Under the pieces are notes generated by a model, which did not search any database, was not told where the DNA came from, and saw only the letters and a program-made list of their open reading frames with translations. This document shows, in pieces, positions 42,607-51,912 of a stretch of DNA of 64,000 nucleotides; position 1 is the first letter of the stretch; each line of letters begins with the position of its first letter. Origin of the DNA: CAXXOK01 sp963664595 (GTDB taxonomy: Bacteria > Bacillota > Clostridia > Christensenellales > Aristaeellaceae); assembly GCA_963664595.2 (NCBI GenBank), contig CAXXOK010000011.1:62001-126000 (forward strand). The letters run 5' to 3'. The position numbers and the translations under genes were made by a program.

Positions 42607-43620
42607 TTACATGGATGCGTCCAGCAGCACAGCGCCAGGCAAAGGTTTGCCCCAGCCGATGAGACGGGCGTTTTCCCTGACCACATCCGAGCAGCGTGAA
42701 ACGCCCTGCCGTTCAACGATCAGCACCGCCGCCGACGTTTTGACGATTTCCACACAAGCCGTATCACTCAAGGGGTTTCCGGCCGCGGCAAACTGCAAAC
42801 GCCCATCCGGCAGCGCTTTATTGAACGCTTCCGCTGTCTGTAACAAGCCTTCCATGCCAAGGGTACCCGCAAGCGCGATACTGCCTTCGGTTACTCCGTT
42901 TGCCTCCAGCGTGGCAAGGATGCTTTGGGCGGTCAGCGCAACGGCATTGTTGCAGGCTTCCTCCCTCGCAGGATCCGCTTTATTGCCCTGTTTGCCGCCA
43001 TAGGGCGGTATCAGCCCCTGTATGCTGACTCTGGTATTGATACGCAGCTTTTCCGAGTCCAAAATTTTATCAGACGCAATATAATACGCAGTAACCGTCA
43101 GCACAGAGGCAAGCAACCCAAAAACGAAACCGATCAAACCATAGCGAAGGATCTGGTGCAGTAATATCTCCCGCGTATAGGCCCACTGCGGGGCGCCTCC
43201 GGCCTTGAGCGCCTGCAGGCTTGCCTGCTTCTGATTCAACAGATCATTCAGGTTAATATAGTAAATCCACTGGTCGCCCTCGGCGTTGGGAATATCCACA
43301 TTGACCATTACGGGCTGATCCTTGCCGATCAGATTGTTGGAAAGGTAGCTATTGATCGACGCAATATCCGCTTGTGTTTCTTCCAGCTCGGTGTTATAGC
43401 GAAGAGTCTGCTCGTTAAACGCCGCTTCGTAGGAAGCCATGTACGCCGCATCGCTTGTGTGCAAAGCATAGGGTATCAGCGCGTATAGCAATCCGGCAAG
43501 CGCGCATAAAAGCACCGACAGGAAAATGATCCTCTTCTTTTTTTGTATGTACCGATAGAGATATTTCAGATTGATTTCCCAGTCCTGTGGTTCCATAAGC
43601 CTATTTTCAGCAGTATCCAT
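42607..43620 (-). CDS. Wzz/CapA-like chain-length protein with degenerate BY-kinase-like domain
   Basis: 337 aa from ATG 43620 with GGAGTG upstream. Two membrane helices (about 32-50 and 158-178) flank an extracytoplasmic helical loop, as in Wzz/YveK proteins. The cytoplasmic C-terminus (about 190-337) resembles a bacterial tyrosine-kinase/ParA fold (SIALAGTLGMEGLLQTAEAF, ASAVLIVERQGVS-like strand, GAVLLD) but lacks a Walker A motif. It may control polymer length and act as a non-catalytic partner. The real kinase, if any, is not in the window. Confidence 0.75.
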   Translation of the reverse strand: MDTAENRLMEPQDWEINLKYLYRYIQKKKRIIFLSVLLCALAGLLYALIPYALHTSDAAYMASYEAAFNEQTLRYNTELEETQADIASINSYLSNNLIGKDQPVMVNVDIPNAEGDQWIYYINLNDLLNQKQASLQALKAGGAPQWAYTREILLHQILRYGLIGFVFGLLASVLTVTAYYIASDKILDSEKLRINTRVSIQGLIPPYGGKQGNKADPAREEACNNAVALTAQSILATLEANGVTEGSIALAGTLGMEGLLQTAEAFNKALPDGRLQFAAAGNPLSDTACVEIVKTSAAVLIVERQGVSRCSDVVRENARLIGWGKPLPGAVLLDASM

Positions 43621-43669
43621 ATCTTTTATCACTCCATTGATCTTTTAAGTACTATCCATACATGTTTTA

Positions 43670-44560
43670 TCAGTCAGATGCGGTGCTTGCCGCCATGATT
43701 TCCTGCAGATATCCGGCAAGCGCGTCCTGCCAGGGTCGCAGCGGCGCAAAGCCGTTATCCGTCAGCTTTTGCTTGCTCAGGCGGCTGTTATGGGGCCGTT
43801 TAGCCTTGGATGGATATTGCTCGCTGGTGACCGGATTTACGGTTACGCGGGAATATCCCGCGTCACGGGCCGCCGCCTGGCGAAAGATTTCACAGGCAAA
43901 ATCATACCAGCTGATATAGCCGCCTTCGTTGGTCGCGTGATAGGCACCGTACCGCTCCGTCATCACCATGTCCACCACCAGCCGCGCCAGATCGCGGGTA
44001 TAGGTCGGCGTGCCGATCTGGTCGTTCACGACGCTGATTTGGGAACGCGACGTTCCCAGCCTCAGCATGGTCTGCACAAAATTCTTGCCCGCCATGCCGA
44101 ACACCCAGGCTGTGCGGATGATAAAATACCGTTTCATCAGCCGCTCCACCGCAAGCTCGCCCTGATATTTGCTTTGTCCATACACGTTAAGCGGCCGGCG
44201 TTCGTCATCCGGCTCCCAAGGCCGTTCGCCCAAGCCGTTAAACACATAATCGGTGGAAATGTACGCCAGCTTGCAGCCAATATCCCGGCAGGCCTGCGCC
44301 ACGTGCTCCGTTCCGGCCGCGTTGACCTGAAATACCTTCTCCCGGTTTTCGGCATCCTCCGCCAAATCCACCGCCGTCCACGCGGCGCAGTGGATGACCG
44401 CGTCGGGGCGCGCCGCCTCCAGCGTGCGGTGAACGCAATCGCCGTCCAGAATATCCATATCGGCGATATCCACGCCGACGGCTTCCACCCCGCGGCGGGC
44501 AAGCTCCGCCATCATATCCGTGCCCAGCTGCCCTTGTGCGCCTGTGACCAATATTTTCAA
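43670..44560 (-). CDS. rmlD: dTDP-4-dehydrorhamnose reductase
   Basis: 296 aa. The start is set at TTG 44560, giving the canonical N-terminus MKILVTGAQGQLG with GAGGTGGAG upstream; a GTG at 44572 adds four residues. The SDR fold shows the glycine-rich motif, STDYVF (Thr) and YGQSKYQGE (YxxxK). It makes dTDP-L-rhamnose using NAD(P)H. RmlC is encoded in the same operon, RmlA and RmlB are not in the window. Confidence 0.93.
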   Translation of the reverse strand: MKILVTGAQGQLGTDMMAELARRGVEAVGVDIADMDILDGDCVHRTLEAARPDAVIHCAAWTAVDLAEDAENREKVFQVNAAGTEHVAQACRDIGCKLAYISTDYVFNGLGERPWEPDDERRPLNVYGQSKYQGELAVERLMKRYFIIRTAWVFGMAGKNFVQTMLRLGTSRSQISVVNDQIGTPTYTRDLARLVVDMVMTERYGAYHATNEGGYISWYDFACEIFRQAAARDAGYSRVTVNPVTSEQYPSKAKRPHNSRLSKQKLTDNGFAPLRPWQDALAGYLQEIMAASTASD

Positions 44561-44944
44561 GTGATGCTCCACCTCAGTTTTTCAGGCGATGGGCATGCCG
44601 CAAGCGGGCTCCCCGCCTGCCTGCGCTATTCCCAGCCTGCAATGAAACCTTTGTTCGTTATTGCGGAGCCGCCGATGTTAAGTATCAATGCGCTCCGCAG
44701 TCTTTACAATTCATCTAATACTAGCCCAAGATACCTTTTACCTGCTTATCGTCAGTCAAAACATAGGGCCTGCGATCCACTTTCCCGATGCCGCCTGCCC
44801 GATCGGCGTCTCGGTTACGGCAGCGGTTCATCCCTTATCCAGATCACGGTCGGCAGCGTACGCTCCCGTTTTCCCATACGGCACGTTCCCGGTTCATTGC
44901 AGCCCATCGGCCTGTCCAAGTCGTTTTCCATGCCTATGCGGAAT
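44561..44944. other. Gap inside polysaccharide operon; only a weak 38-codon frame
   Basis: This is the largest gap in the operon. On the - strand a short frame starting at an ATG near 44926 (MENDLDRPMGCNEPGTCR...) ends at a TAA near 44810, without a good ribosome site. A TTGACT near 44758-44753 could be part of an internal promoter for rmlD, but no matching -10 is clear. It may be the scar of a lost gene. Confidence 0.35.
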
Positions 44945-45751
44945 TTATGCATTGCTTCCCGGCTGCCCGGTTTGTATCACCCAATTGTCGTAGCCGATAT
45001 CCTTCCACGGCATGCCGCGGTCAAAATGGAACCGCCATGGATACGCGGGCTCTCCTGTGGTTTTATCAATAATCTGGCCGACATCGCAAATTTCTTTTGC
45101 CGGATTTCCCACAAACACCTTCTGTTCGGGAACATCCTTCGTAACGACCGCGCCTGCCCCGACCAGCGAATCCCTGCCGATATGCTTGCCCGGCATGATG
45201 ATCGCCCCTGTTGCCACAATGGCATACTCATCCACAACAACGCCTTTTACCGTTTCCGACGGCGGCGTGGGGTCATTGGTCAGCACCACATGGGGAAAAA
45301 GCCAGCAGTAATCCCTGAGAACAGTTTCCGGCGCCACAAAAACGTCACTGTGAATACTGACGTAATTACCGATTTCGCAATTCCCCTGAATATCGGACAG
45401 TGTGCCGATGCGGGTATGATGTCCGATCCTTGTTTTCTCACGGATCGTTACCCGGTGGCCGCACTGAAAATGGTCGCCGATCACGGTATCGCCATAGATA
45501 ATCGCTTCGCTGCGGATGATGGAATTTCTGCCGATCACAAGCGGATGCCGCTTGTTGATACGGTCCGCGTAAAAATCCATCAAATGCTCGCCGAGAATAC
45601 ACCTGGCGTCAACCGTTGTCCCCGCCTTGATGTGTACATGATCGCGGATGATGACGCCATAATCAATATGGACATGATCCTCTATCACAACATGGTCGCC
45701 GATGATGGCACCGTCCATGATGGTAGCGGTTGGCGCTATGCTGTTGCTCAC
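44945..45751 (-). CDS. fdtC: Left-handed beta-helix sugar N-acetyltransferase (FdtC/QdtC-like)
   Basis: 268 aa starting at GTG 45751 with GGAG upstream. It is made almost entirely of hexapeptide repeats (IGDHVVIEDHVHIDYGVIIR and so on), ending with VGAGAVVTKDVPEQKVFVGN. Length and context with FdtA and FdtB fit the acetyltransferase that completes dTDP-3-acetamido-3,6-dideoxy-hexose (Fuc3NAc or Qui3NAc). A different acyl acceptor cannot be excluded. Confidence 0.75.
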   Translation of the reverse strand: MSNSIAPTATIMDGAIIGDHVVIEDHVHIDYGVIIRDHVHIKAGTTVDARCILGEHLMDFYADRINKRHPLVIGRNSIIRSEAIIYGDTVIGDHFQCGHRVTIREKTRIGHHTRIGTLSDIQGNCEIGNYVSIHSDVFVAPETVLRDYCWLFPHVVLTNDPTPPSETVKGVVVDEYAIVATGAIIMPGKHIGRDSLVGAGAVVTKDVPEQKVFVGNPAKEICDVGQIIDKTTGEPAYPWRFHFDRGMPWKDIGYDNWVIQTGQPGSNA

Positions 45752-45875
45752 TTTCCTCTATTCTCCTTATCTGTGTTGAGCGCAGGGCAAGGATCCGCAG
45801 CCGGTATCCCCGCGCATTTGCAATTCCTTTATATCATCTTTCCCATCGAAACGCAAAGCCGACAGCCGCGTATTT

Positions 45876-47318
45876 TTATCCGTCCTGCCGCGCTTTTCGC
45901 TTTGCCGTAAGCCTGCACAGCAGCCACCGGAGTTCCTTGCGGTACAGATACAGGAAGAAGGCGGTCACCAACGCGGCAAAGGCCGCGCCCAGCAGCGTGT
46001 TGTTGTTGAACAGCATCCGCCACGCGATAAAATACGCCGCCACCGCGATACAGGCAGCCAAAAACCGGCCGGACAGGACGATCAGCTTCATCCGGTACAG
46101 CACGGCGACGGCAACGGCAACGGACACAATATACCCGATCAGCGAAGCGATGGCCGCGCCCTCAATGCCAAGAACGGGAATCAGGAACAGGTTCAGCACA
46201 ATGTTGAGCGCGGCGCCGCCGGACAGGATAAAAAGGTTCGGCCACGTCTTTTTGATCACGATAAACTGGTTGCAGGCAACCTGGAACAGCATTTGCAAAA
46301 GCGGCGCCAAAAACAGATAGGGAGCCACAATATACCCTTCTACATACTCTCCAACAAAAAGCGTTTTAAAGATCCAGTAGCTGAATCCGCACACGAAGGC
46401 AAACGCGGCAAAGGATAGAATGCCCAGGTACTCAAACACCTTGGAGTTTGAGGCAACCTGATTTTCCTCCTTCATGGTGGAAAACGCGAAATACTGCCAT
46501 CCGCCGGCAAACGCCATATAGATCAGCTGGCTGGCGCTGCCCAGTTTGGAGCCAACGGAGTAGATACCCGCCGCCGCGATGGACATCACGTTCGTAATCA
46601 TCAGCCGGTCGCTGGAATTGAACACCCAATAGATCAGAAAATTCGGAAACAGCGGCACAGCGATGGCAAGCATCTGCCGCAGCAGCTTTTTATTGAACCG
46701 CCTGGGTGAAAACCATTTGCGGTTGAGCACCAAAAACGCGGCCTCCATGGTCACGCCTGAAATCATCAGCGCCAGCGGCAAGGCAATCACATAATAACCG
46801 TGCAGCAGCAGCGGGATGGCCACACCGTACGACAGGAGCGGGCCTACCGTATTGGTGACAAGGAAAACCGTCCGCTTGTTCTGGATTCGGGTGGGAGCGG
46901 AGATGATGCTGTTGGTCGCGCTCACCAGCGTGGCGGTCGCCGTGATATATACCAGATAGGCGTATTGCCGGTCGCCGAAGAAAAACCGGGCAATCCAGTT
47001 TCTGCCCAGCAGCATCAGCACAAACACCACAATGGATGTGCCCAGCGTAAACAGCAGCGCCGTGGAACAGATATCCTTTTGAAAACCTTCGTCTTCCTTA
47101 TCAAAAAACATCCGGAACATTGCGTCGTACATACCGATAATCGCCAGGGAGCTGGCCAGCGCAACCACCGTTGTGGATAGATCGCTAAGGCCGAAATAGG
47201 TAGAATCCGGCATCAGCCGCGTCACAACCGGGACCATAACCAGCGGGATCAGTTTTGCGATGATCCCGCCGAAACCATAGACCAGAAAATTTTCCGTAAA
47301 CAGCTTAACTTTACTCAT
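45876..47318 (-). CDS. wzx: Oligosaccharide flippase (Wzx/MATE-like)
   Basis: 480 aa from ATG 47318 with GAAGG upstream. About 12-14 hydrophobic segments are evenly spread, beginning ENFLVYGFGGIIAKLIPLVM, typical of polysaccharide exporters of the PST family. It would move lipid-linked repeat units across the cytoplasmic membrane for polymerisation. It sits between the sugar-nucleotide genes fdtB and fdtC. Confidence 0.9.
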   Translation of the reverse strand: MSKVKLFTENFLVYGFGGIIAKLIPLVMVPVVTRLMPDSTYFGLSDLSTTVVALASSLAIIGMYDAMFRMFFDKEDEGFQKDICSTALLFTLGTSIVVFVLMLLGRNWIARFFFGDRQYAYLVYITATATLVSATNSIISAPTRIQNKRTVFLVTNTVGPLLSYGVAIPLLLHGYYVIALPLALMISGVTMEAAFLVLNRKWFSPRRFNKKLLRQMLAIAVPLFPNFLIYWVFNSSDRLMITNVMSIAAAGIYSVGSKLGSASQLIYMAFAGGWQYFAFSTMKEENQVASNSKVFEYLGILSFAAFAFVCGFSYWIFKTLFVGEYVEGYIVAPYLFLAPLLQMLFQVACNQFIVIKKTWPNLFILSGGAALNIVLNLFLIPVLGIEGAAIASLIGYIVSVAVAVAVLYRMKLIVLSGRFLAACIAVAAYFIAWRMLFNNNTLLGAAFAALVTAFFLYLYRKELRWLLCRLTAKRKARQDG

Positions 47319-47395
47319 GCGGCAACCTTCCGGCCGGTGTTTGTCTTCACCCGCAGGTGTGATGCGGTCTTTATTCTCCAAACGCTGCTCATCGG

Positions 47396-48493
47396 TTACC
47401 GAAACGCGTTGACGCTGTCGATGACATACGCGACTTCATCATCCGTCATGCCGTAAAACATGGGCAGGCTCAGCTCCGTTTCGCTGATTTCTTCGGCGAT
47501 CGGAAGCGCTCCCTGAGGAATATGGAGATCCTGGTAACACGGTTGCAAATGGATAGGTGTCGGATAATGCCTGCCGGTGCCGATGCCCCTGGATTGCAAA
47601 AACGCGTCCAGCTCATTGCGCCTGTGCGTGCGGATGCCGAAAATATGCCAGACCGGATCTACGCCGTCCGGTACATACGGCAACACCAGATCGGGATGGG
47701 TAATGCCCTGGGCATAACGGTTGGCAATGGTGCGGCGGTGCTCGTTCATCCGGTCCATATGCGGCAATTTTGCCGCCAGAAGCGCAGCCTGCAGCTCATC
47801 GAGCCTGGAATTGTTTCCCTGATAGAGGAAGTAGTATTTTTCTTTGGAGCCGTAGTTGCCAAGAGACGCCACTCTTTCAGCCAGCTCCCGGTCGTTGGTC
47901 ACCGTCGCGCCGCCGTCACCCAGCGCACCCAGGTTTTTGGTCGGGTAAAAGCTGAACCCGGCCGCGTGACCGAAGGAGCCTACCCTTTGCCCCCGGTATT
48001 TTGCGCCATGCGCCTGCGCGCAATCTTCCACAACGAAAAGGCGATGCTTTTCTGCGACCGCCAGAATCGGCTTCATATCGCACGGCTGGCCGAACAGGTG
48101 CACCGGCATGATCGCCTTGGTCTTTGGCGTGATTTTCTCCTCAATCCGCGCCGGATCGATATTGAACGTACGGATGTCCGGCTCCGCCAGTACCGGCGTC
48201 GCGCCGACATACGTTACCGCAAGCGCCGTAGCGATGAAGGTATTGGATGGGATAATCACCTCGTCGCCGCTGCCGATACCCAGCGCTTTGAGCGACAGCA
48301 TAAGGGCGTCCAGTCCGTTTCCATTTCCCACACAATAGGAAACACCGCAAAACTTCGCAAACGATTCCTCAAAGGCTATGTCTTCCCTGCCCTTGATATA
48401 CCAGCTGTTCTCATAGACCCGGTTAAACGCTTCGTGCAGGGCCGTATCCAGCTCACGCTGCACCGGCAGGAAGCTTACAAACGGTACGTTCAC
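47396..48493 (-). CDS. fdtB: DegT/DnrJ/EryC1 aminotransferase (FdtB/QdtB-like)
   Basis: 365 aa. GTG 48493 is chosen because it overlaps the fdtA stop (GTGA) and has GGAGG upstream; a TTG at 48499 is the alternative. PLP features are VVEDCAQAHGA (Asp) and FYPTKNLGALGDGG (Schiff-base Lys). With FdtA directly upstream, it should convert the dTDP-3-keto-6-deoxyhexose to the 3-amino sugar. Confidence 0.9.
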   Translation of the reverse strand: MNVPFVSFLPVQRELDTALHEAFNRVYENSWYIKGREDIAFEESFAKFCGVSYCVGNGNGLDALMLSLKALGIGSGDEVIIPSNTFIATALAVTYVGATPVLAEPDIRTFNIDPARIEEKITPKTKAIMPVHLFGQPCDMKPILAVAEKHRLFVVEDCAQAHGAKYRGQRVGSFGHAAGFSFYPTKNLGALGDGGATVTNDRELAERVASLGNYGSKEKYYFLYQGNNSRLDELQAALLAAKLPHMDRMNEHRRTIANRYAQGITHPDLVLPYVPDGVDPVWHIFGIRTHRRNELDAFLQSRGIGTGRHYPTPIHLQPCYQDLHIPQGALPIAEEISETELSLPMFYGMTDDEVAYVIDSVNAFR

Positions 48494-48918
48494 AGGCAAT
48501 CCCCTCCCACTCCGCTGCCGCTTTGCGCAGCAAACCGTAAAAACTCTCCGTAATCCCGGATATAATCATCCTCATCATACAAAGCCGACGCGATAACCAG
48601 CAGCACGGCATCCGCGGAGAAGTCGAACATTTCCCTCCACATGGCGTTGGAAATGTACAAGCCTTCAAATGGTTTATCCAGCGTGACCGTTGCTTTTTCC
48701 AAACCGTTGTCCAGGCGCACCTTACAGCTGCCGTGGACACATATCAAAACCTGATCCAGCAACTTATGGGCATGGCAGCCGCGGGTAATCCCCGCCGTGG
48801 TATCAAACATATAATAGACCCGTTTGATGGAAAACGGGATATTTTTCATTTCCTCCAGCGCCACCAGCTGCCCCCGGTCGTCGCCATGCGACTGGAAAGT
48901 GATTGTGGTTATCTGCAT
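48490..48918 (-). CDS. fdtA: TDP-4-oxo-6-deoxy-glucose 3,4-ketoisomerase (FdtA/QdtA-like)
   Basis: 142 aa from ATG 48918 with GGAGG about 10 nt upstream. It is a small cupin: DRGQLVALEEMKNIPFSIKR, RGCHAHK (metal/catalytic His) and YISNAMWREMFDFS, all typical of the FdtA/WxcM-like family. It moves the keto group from C4 to C3. Whether the galacto (Fdt) or gluco (Qdt) product forms cannot be read here. It overlaps the upstream glycosyltransferase by 10 bp. Confidence 0.9.
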   Translation of the reverse strand: MQITTITFQSHGDDRGQLVALEEMKNIPFSIKRVYYMFDTTAGITRGCHAHKLLDQVLICVHGSCKVRLDNGLEKATVTLDKPFEGLYISNAMWREMFDFSADAVLLVIASALYDEDDYIRDYGEFLRFAAQSGSGVGGDCL

Positions 48919-49904
48919 GTTCCGTCGTCCTCCCTCTCGAGCACGTTTGCTCCGTGTGTCGATATCCGGCGGTAAAAGCCTGTATCCGCATTGGTTGGCG
49001 TTAAGCGGTACTGGAATGTTTTCTGAAATTTCCAAAAGAACAGCCTTGGAAACAGAAAAAACTTATAGATTCTGGCCCTCCGCGGATTTCCTGCAAGGCA
49101 AAGGCGATACCGGATATTAAACCAACTGTTTTTCTTAATTCTTTCCCCTATCACACGGTTCGCCGCCAGCAGATCCTGCGTAAGCCGTTCTTGCCAGATT
49201 TTTACGCTGGATGTGGAAATGCCGCCTCCGTATTCGTACCAGATGATAATCTCCGGAAAGTGGAACAAGGAAACGCCGTCCGCTATCATTAAGCGGATAA
49301 CATTATCCTCCGCATAGATTACCTGATCCACAATAAGTTTGATATAAGCCTGCATACGCTCCGTCTTTATCAAAAAAGACGCGCCCAATGCCAGATCGTT
49401 GAGCAGCAGATAATTTTCTCGGATGTGCGCCTGCTTTTGCCTGCCAAGGTAAACAGACATGTTGGCAGGGTTATTTTTCGTAGCCACAATACTGATATCG
49501 CTTGCGTTTGCGTCGTAATATACAGCGTTGCCAAAACACATATCCATGTGATTTTGCGCCACATACCGATACCATTTCTCCAGCGTCGTTTCGTCATACA
49601 GATAATCCCCGGGGGACAGCAACTTAACATATTCACCCGCCGCCGCCTCAACTCCCCCGGCAAAGTTGCGGCATGTTCCCCTGTTGGTTTCCGAGGGAAG
49701 CAGGGTATAATGCTCAAAATGATACTTGGCAAACAGAGCCTTGATCTCGTTGAAGCAGTTATCCCTGGAGCCGTCGTCGGCAATGATGATTTCCACGGTA
49801 ATATTATCCTGGAACAAAACAGATTTCAGCGTCCGCTCCAGCTTGTTCCAGCTTGGATTGTAAGTTGCCACGATCACTGTTATATCCGGCTTTTCACTCA
49901 CCAC
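48909..49904 (-). CDS. Family 2 glycosyltransferase
   Basis: 331 aa, GTG start at 49904 with AGGGAG upstream. The GT-A fold is shown by ITVIVATYNPSWNKLERTL, EIIIADDGSRDN (nucleotide-binding Asp pair), and LLSPGDYLYD in place of the usual D-D/E-D region. The C-terminus is basic and aromatic (FFLFPRLFFWKFQKTF), suggesting membrane association. It adds one sugar to the lipid-linked repeat unit. Confidence 0.88.
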   Translation of the reverse strand: MVSEKPDITVIVATYNPSWNKLERTLKSVLFQDNITVEIIIADDGSRDNCFNEIKALFAKYHFEHYTLLPSETNRGTCRNFAGGVEAAAGEYVKLLSPGDYLYDETTLEKWYRYVAQNHMDMCFGNAVYYDANASDISIVATKNNPANMSVYLGRQKQAHIRENYLLLNDLALGASFLIKTERMQAYIKLIVDQVIYAEDNVIRLMIADGVSLFHFPEIIIWYEYGGGISTSSVKIWQERLTQDLLAANRVIGERIKKNSWFNIRYRLCLAGNPRRARIYKFFLFPRLFFWKFQKTFQYRLTPTNADTGFYRRISTHGANVLEREDDGTCR

Positions 49905-50098
49905 GAAATCTCCCTGTCGCTTTATAAACCGTTTCTGTATCCGTATGATGATACCTTGTTTTGCGATAATTTTCTACCCCTGCGCTGCCAAAGAACAATG
50001 GTATTACCTGTATTCGGCAGGCGGATTTCCGGCATTCCGCGGTGATACCGCATTTATTCCTCCGCCTGATGCAATCTTTGCAAAACGGAATCCAGTGT

Positions 50099-51229
50099 TC
50101 ACTGCATGTCCCGAGTGGACTTGGTATCGCCGGAGGATGCATTTGTCAGTAATTCCAGCTTGATCACCGGCAGCTTTCCCTTTGCGGCAATCAGCCGAAA
50201 CAACGGGGCCGTACACAGATCGTATACCCAATAAACCGCCCAGCAGATACCATAGATCACGACTGCGGATATGAGAATATGGCCAGCCAAAGCAAAAACG
50301 TTCCCCTGAGCATATTGGGGGATGTTCAACTGTACCACGAAAACGGCATGCAGCAGATAAACGGTAAACGCGCCCTTTGCCAGCGCATTGATGGCACGGC
50401 TGGGTTTCAGCTTCAGGTTCCGGAATAACAGAAATACTGCCGCCGCACCTAAAATTACAATCGGATTGCTATAGACCCACGCGCTGCGCTCGCCGGTAAA
50501 GCCGATAAAATCGTTCACCCTTGCCCACCCGATAAGCAGGATAATACACAGAGCAAGAAACAGGAGCAGTTTCCCCGATCGGATACGCAAGTCAGTTTTG
50601 CGTAAGTACGCCCCGATCAGATACAGCAAAACAAAGTTGGTGAGCGTATAGCCCCATTGACTCCCATAAGCCCCGATCGTGCTCAGCCCCACCAGCTTGT
50701 TGCCACTGATTTCCGAAAACACGTCCACAAGCGTCGGGTAAATGGAAAGCACGACCAGCAGAACCACCAGCATGGTTTTCAGGGTTTTTCCGGATGCAAC
50801 ATGGAAAATCGCATTCAGAAACGGAGAGATGAGAAAGAGCGCAATATACAGAATAACAAACCAGTTGTTGGGCACCATCGCCATCAGCAGCCCCGTGGCC
50901 GAAAACGCTTCCCTGCCCAGCACAATTTTCAAGGTAAAGACGGCGACCGAAAGCACAATTACCTGTACCAGCAATTCGAGCGGCTTTATCGTTTTTCTTT
51001 CATCGCTGCCGGATAGATAAAACCCGCTGATGATGATAAAGATATTGACCGCAAACATGCATATGCTCTCCAAAAAATACAGGAGGTAGAAGTTTGCGCT
51101 CCCTTCGGCAGCATACAAAAGCCCGCCGCCGATCGCAGGATTGTTATAATGTAAAACAATCACGCCGAGCATCGTGAGAATACGAAGCAGTTCAATATTC
51201 GAATCCCGGACTGTTTTGGTCGTTTCCAT
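50099..51229 (-). CDS. Acyltransferase 3 family membrane protein (OafA-like)
   Basis: 376 aa from ATG 51229 with GGGAGG upstream. It has ten or so membrane helices. The family start SNIELLRILTMLGVIVLHYN contains the conserved Arg and His. Such proteins O-acetylate (or succinylate) surface polysaccharides using acyl-CoA. It probably decorates the polymer made by this operon. The 194-bp gap after it (49905-50098) shows no gene. Confidence 0.88.
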   Translation of the reverse strand: METTKTVRDSNIELLRILTMLGVIVLHYNNPAIGGGLLYAAEGSANFYLLYFLESICMFAVNIFIIISGFYLSGSDERKTIKPLELLVQVIVLSVAVFTLKIVLGREAFSATGLLMAMVPNNWFVILYIALFLISPFLNAIFHVASGKTLKTMLVVLLVVLSIYPTLVDVFSEISGNKLVGLSTIGAYGSQWGYTLTNFVLLYLIGAYLRKTDLRIRSGKLLLFLALCIILLIGWARVNDFIGFTGERSAWVYSNPIVILGAAAVFLLFRNLKLKPSRAINALAKGAFTVYLLHAVFVVQLNIPQYAQGNVFALAGHILISAVVIYGICWAVYWVYDLCTAPLFRLIAAKGKLPVIKLELLTNASSGDTKSTRDMQ

Positions 51230-51312
51230 CACGCCATGCCTCCCTTTTACACATCGCGTTGGCTGTATCGCCATCACTGACGAAATATATCTCAAATCGA
51301 TGGATTGTCCGC

Positions 51313-51912
51313 CTAGCCCCTGAAAAGCACTCCGCGTTCTCTCAGGCCGGGCCATTTACAATCCCGGTCGGAGAACAGAAGCGCGGTTCCGTCCTGCAGT
51401 GCGGGGCTGCCGCTTTCCAGGGCCCCCTTTGCGATTGGCCAGTCGATGCCGATATCCGGGTCGTTCCACGGGATACCGTCCTCGTCCTGCGGATAGTAAT
51501 AATCAGTTGCTTTGTAGCAAAATTCCGCAAAATCGCTGAGCACCAGAAAGCCGTGCGCAAAGCCTTCGGCAATATAGAATTGCTTGCGGTTTTCCTCGGA
51601 CAGTTCAATCCCGAACCACTGTAAAAACGTCGGGCTGTTTTGGCGGATATCCACAGCCACGTCAAACACGCGGCCTTTGATCACGCGGACAAGCTTTCCC
51701 TGCGGGTGCTGCTTCTGGAAATGCAGGCCCCGCAAAACTCCCTTTGCGGACAGGCTTTGGTTATCCTGCACAAACGTCATTGTAAGGCCCGCGGCCGCCA
51801 TATCGCGCTGATTATAGGTTTCGGTAAAATAACCCCGGCGGTCTCCATAGATCTCCGGTTCCACAATATACAGACCCTCAATGGGCGTTGTCGTCACATT
51901 CAGCTTCCCCAT
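51313..51912 (-). CDS. rmlC: dTDP-4-dehydrorhamnose 3,5-epimerase
   Basis: 199 aa, start ATG 51912 with GGAGG upstream, lying inside the end of the preceding acetyltransferase gene. Cupin signatures are DRRGYFTETYNQ, VLRGLHFQ (catalytic His) and AVDIRQNSPTF (Asp). YIAEGFAHGFLVLS completes the active site. With RmlD it supplies dTDP-L-rhamnose. The 35-bp overlap with the upstream gene is larger than others in the operon. Confidence 0.95.
   Translation of the reverse strand: MGKLNVTTTPIEGLYIVEPEIYGDRRGYFTETYNQRDMAAAGLTMTFVQDNQSLSAKGVLRGLHFQKQHPQGKLVRVIKGRVFDVAVDIRQNSPTFLQWFGIELSEENRKQFYIAEGFAHGFLVLSDFAEFCYKATDYYYPQDEDGIPWNDPDIGIDWPIAKGALESGSPALQDGTALLFSDRDCKWPGLRERGVLFRG

Noticed and set aside
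43769..45910. Open frame of 713 codons on the + strand crossing two genes and the gap
   Set aside because: It is antisense to rmlD and the acetyltransferase and lacks any recognisable motif. It does not explain the 44561-44944 gap.
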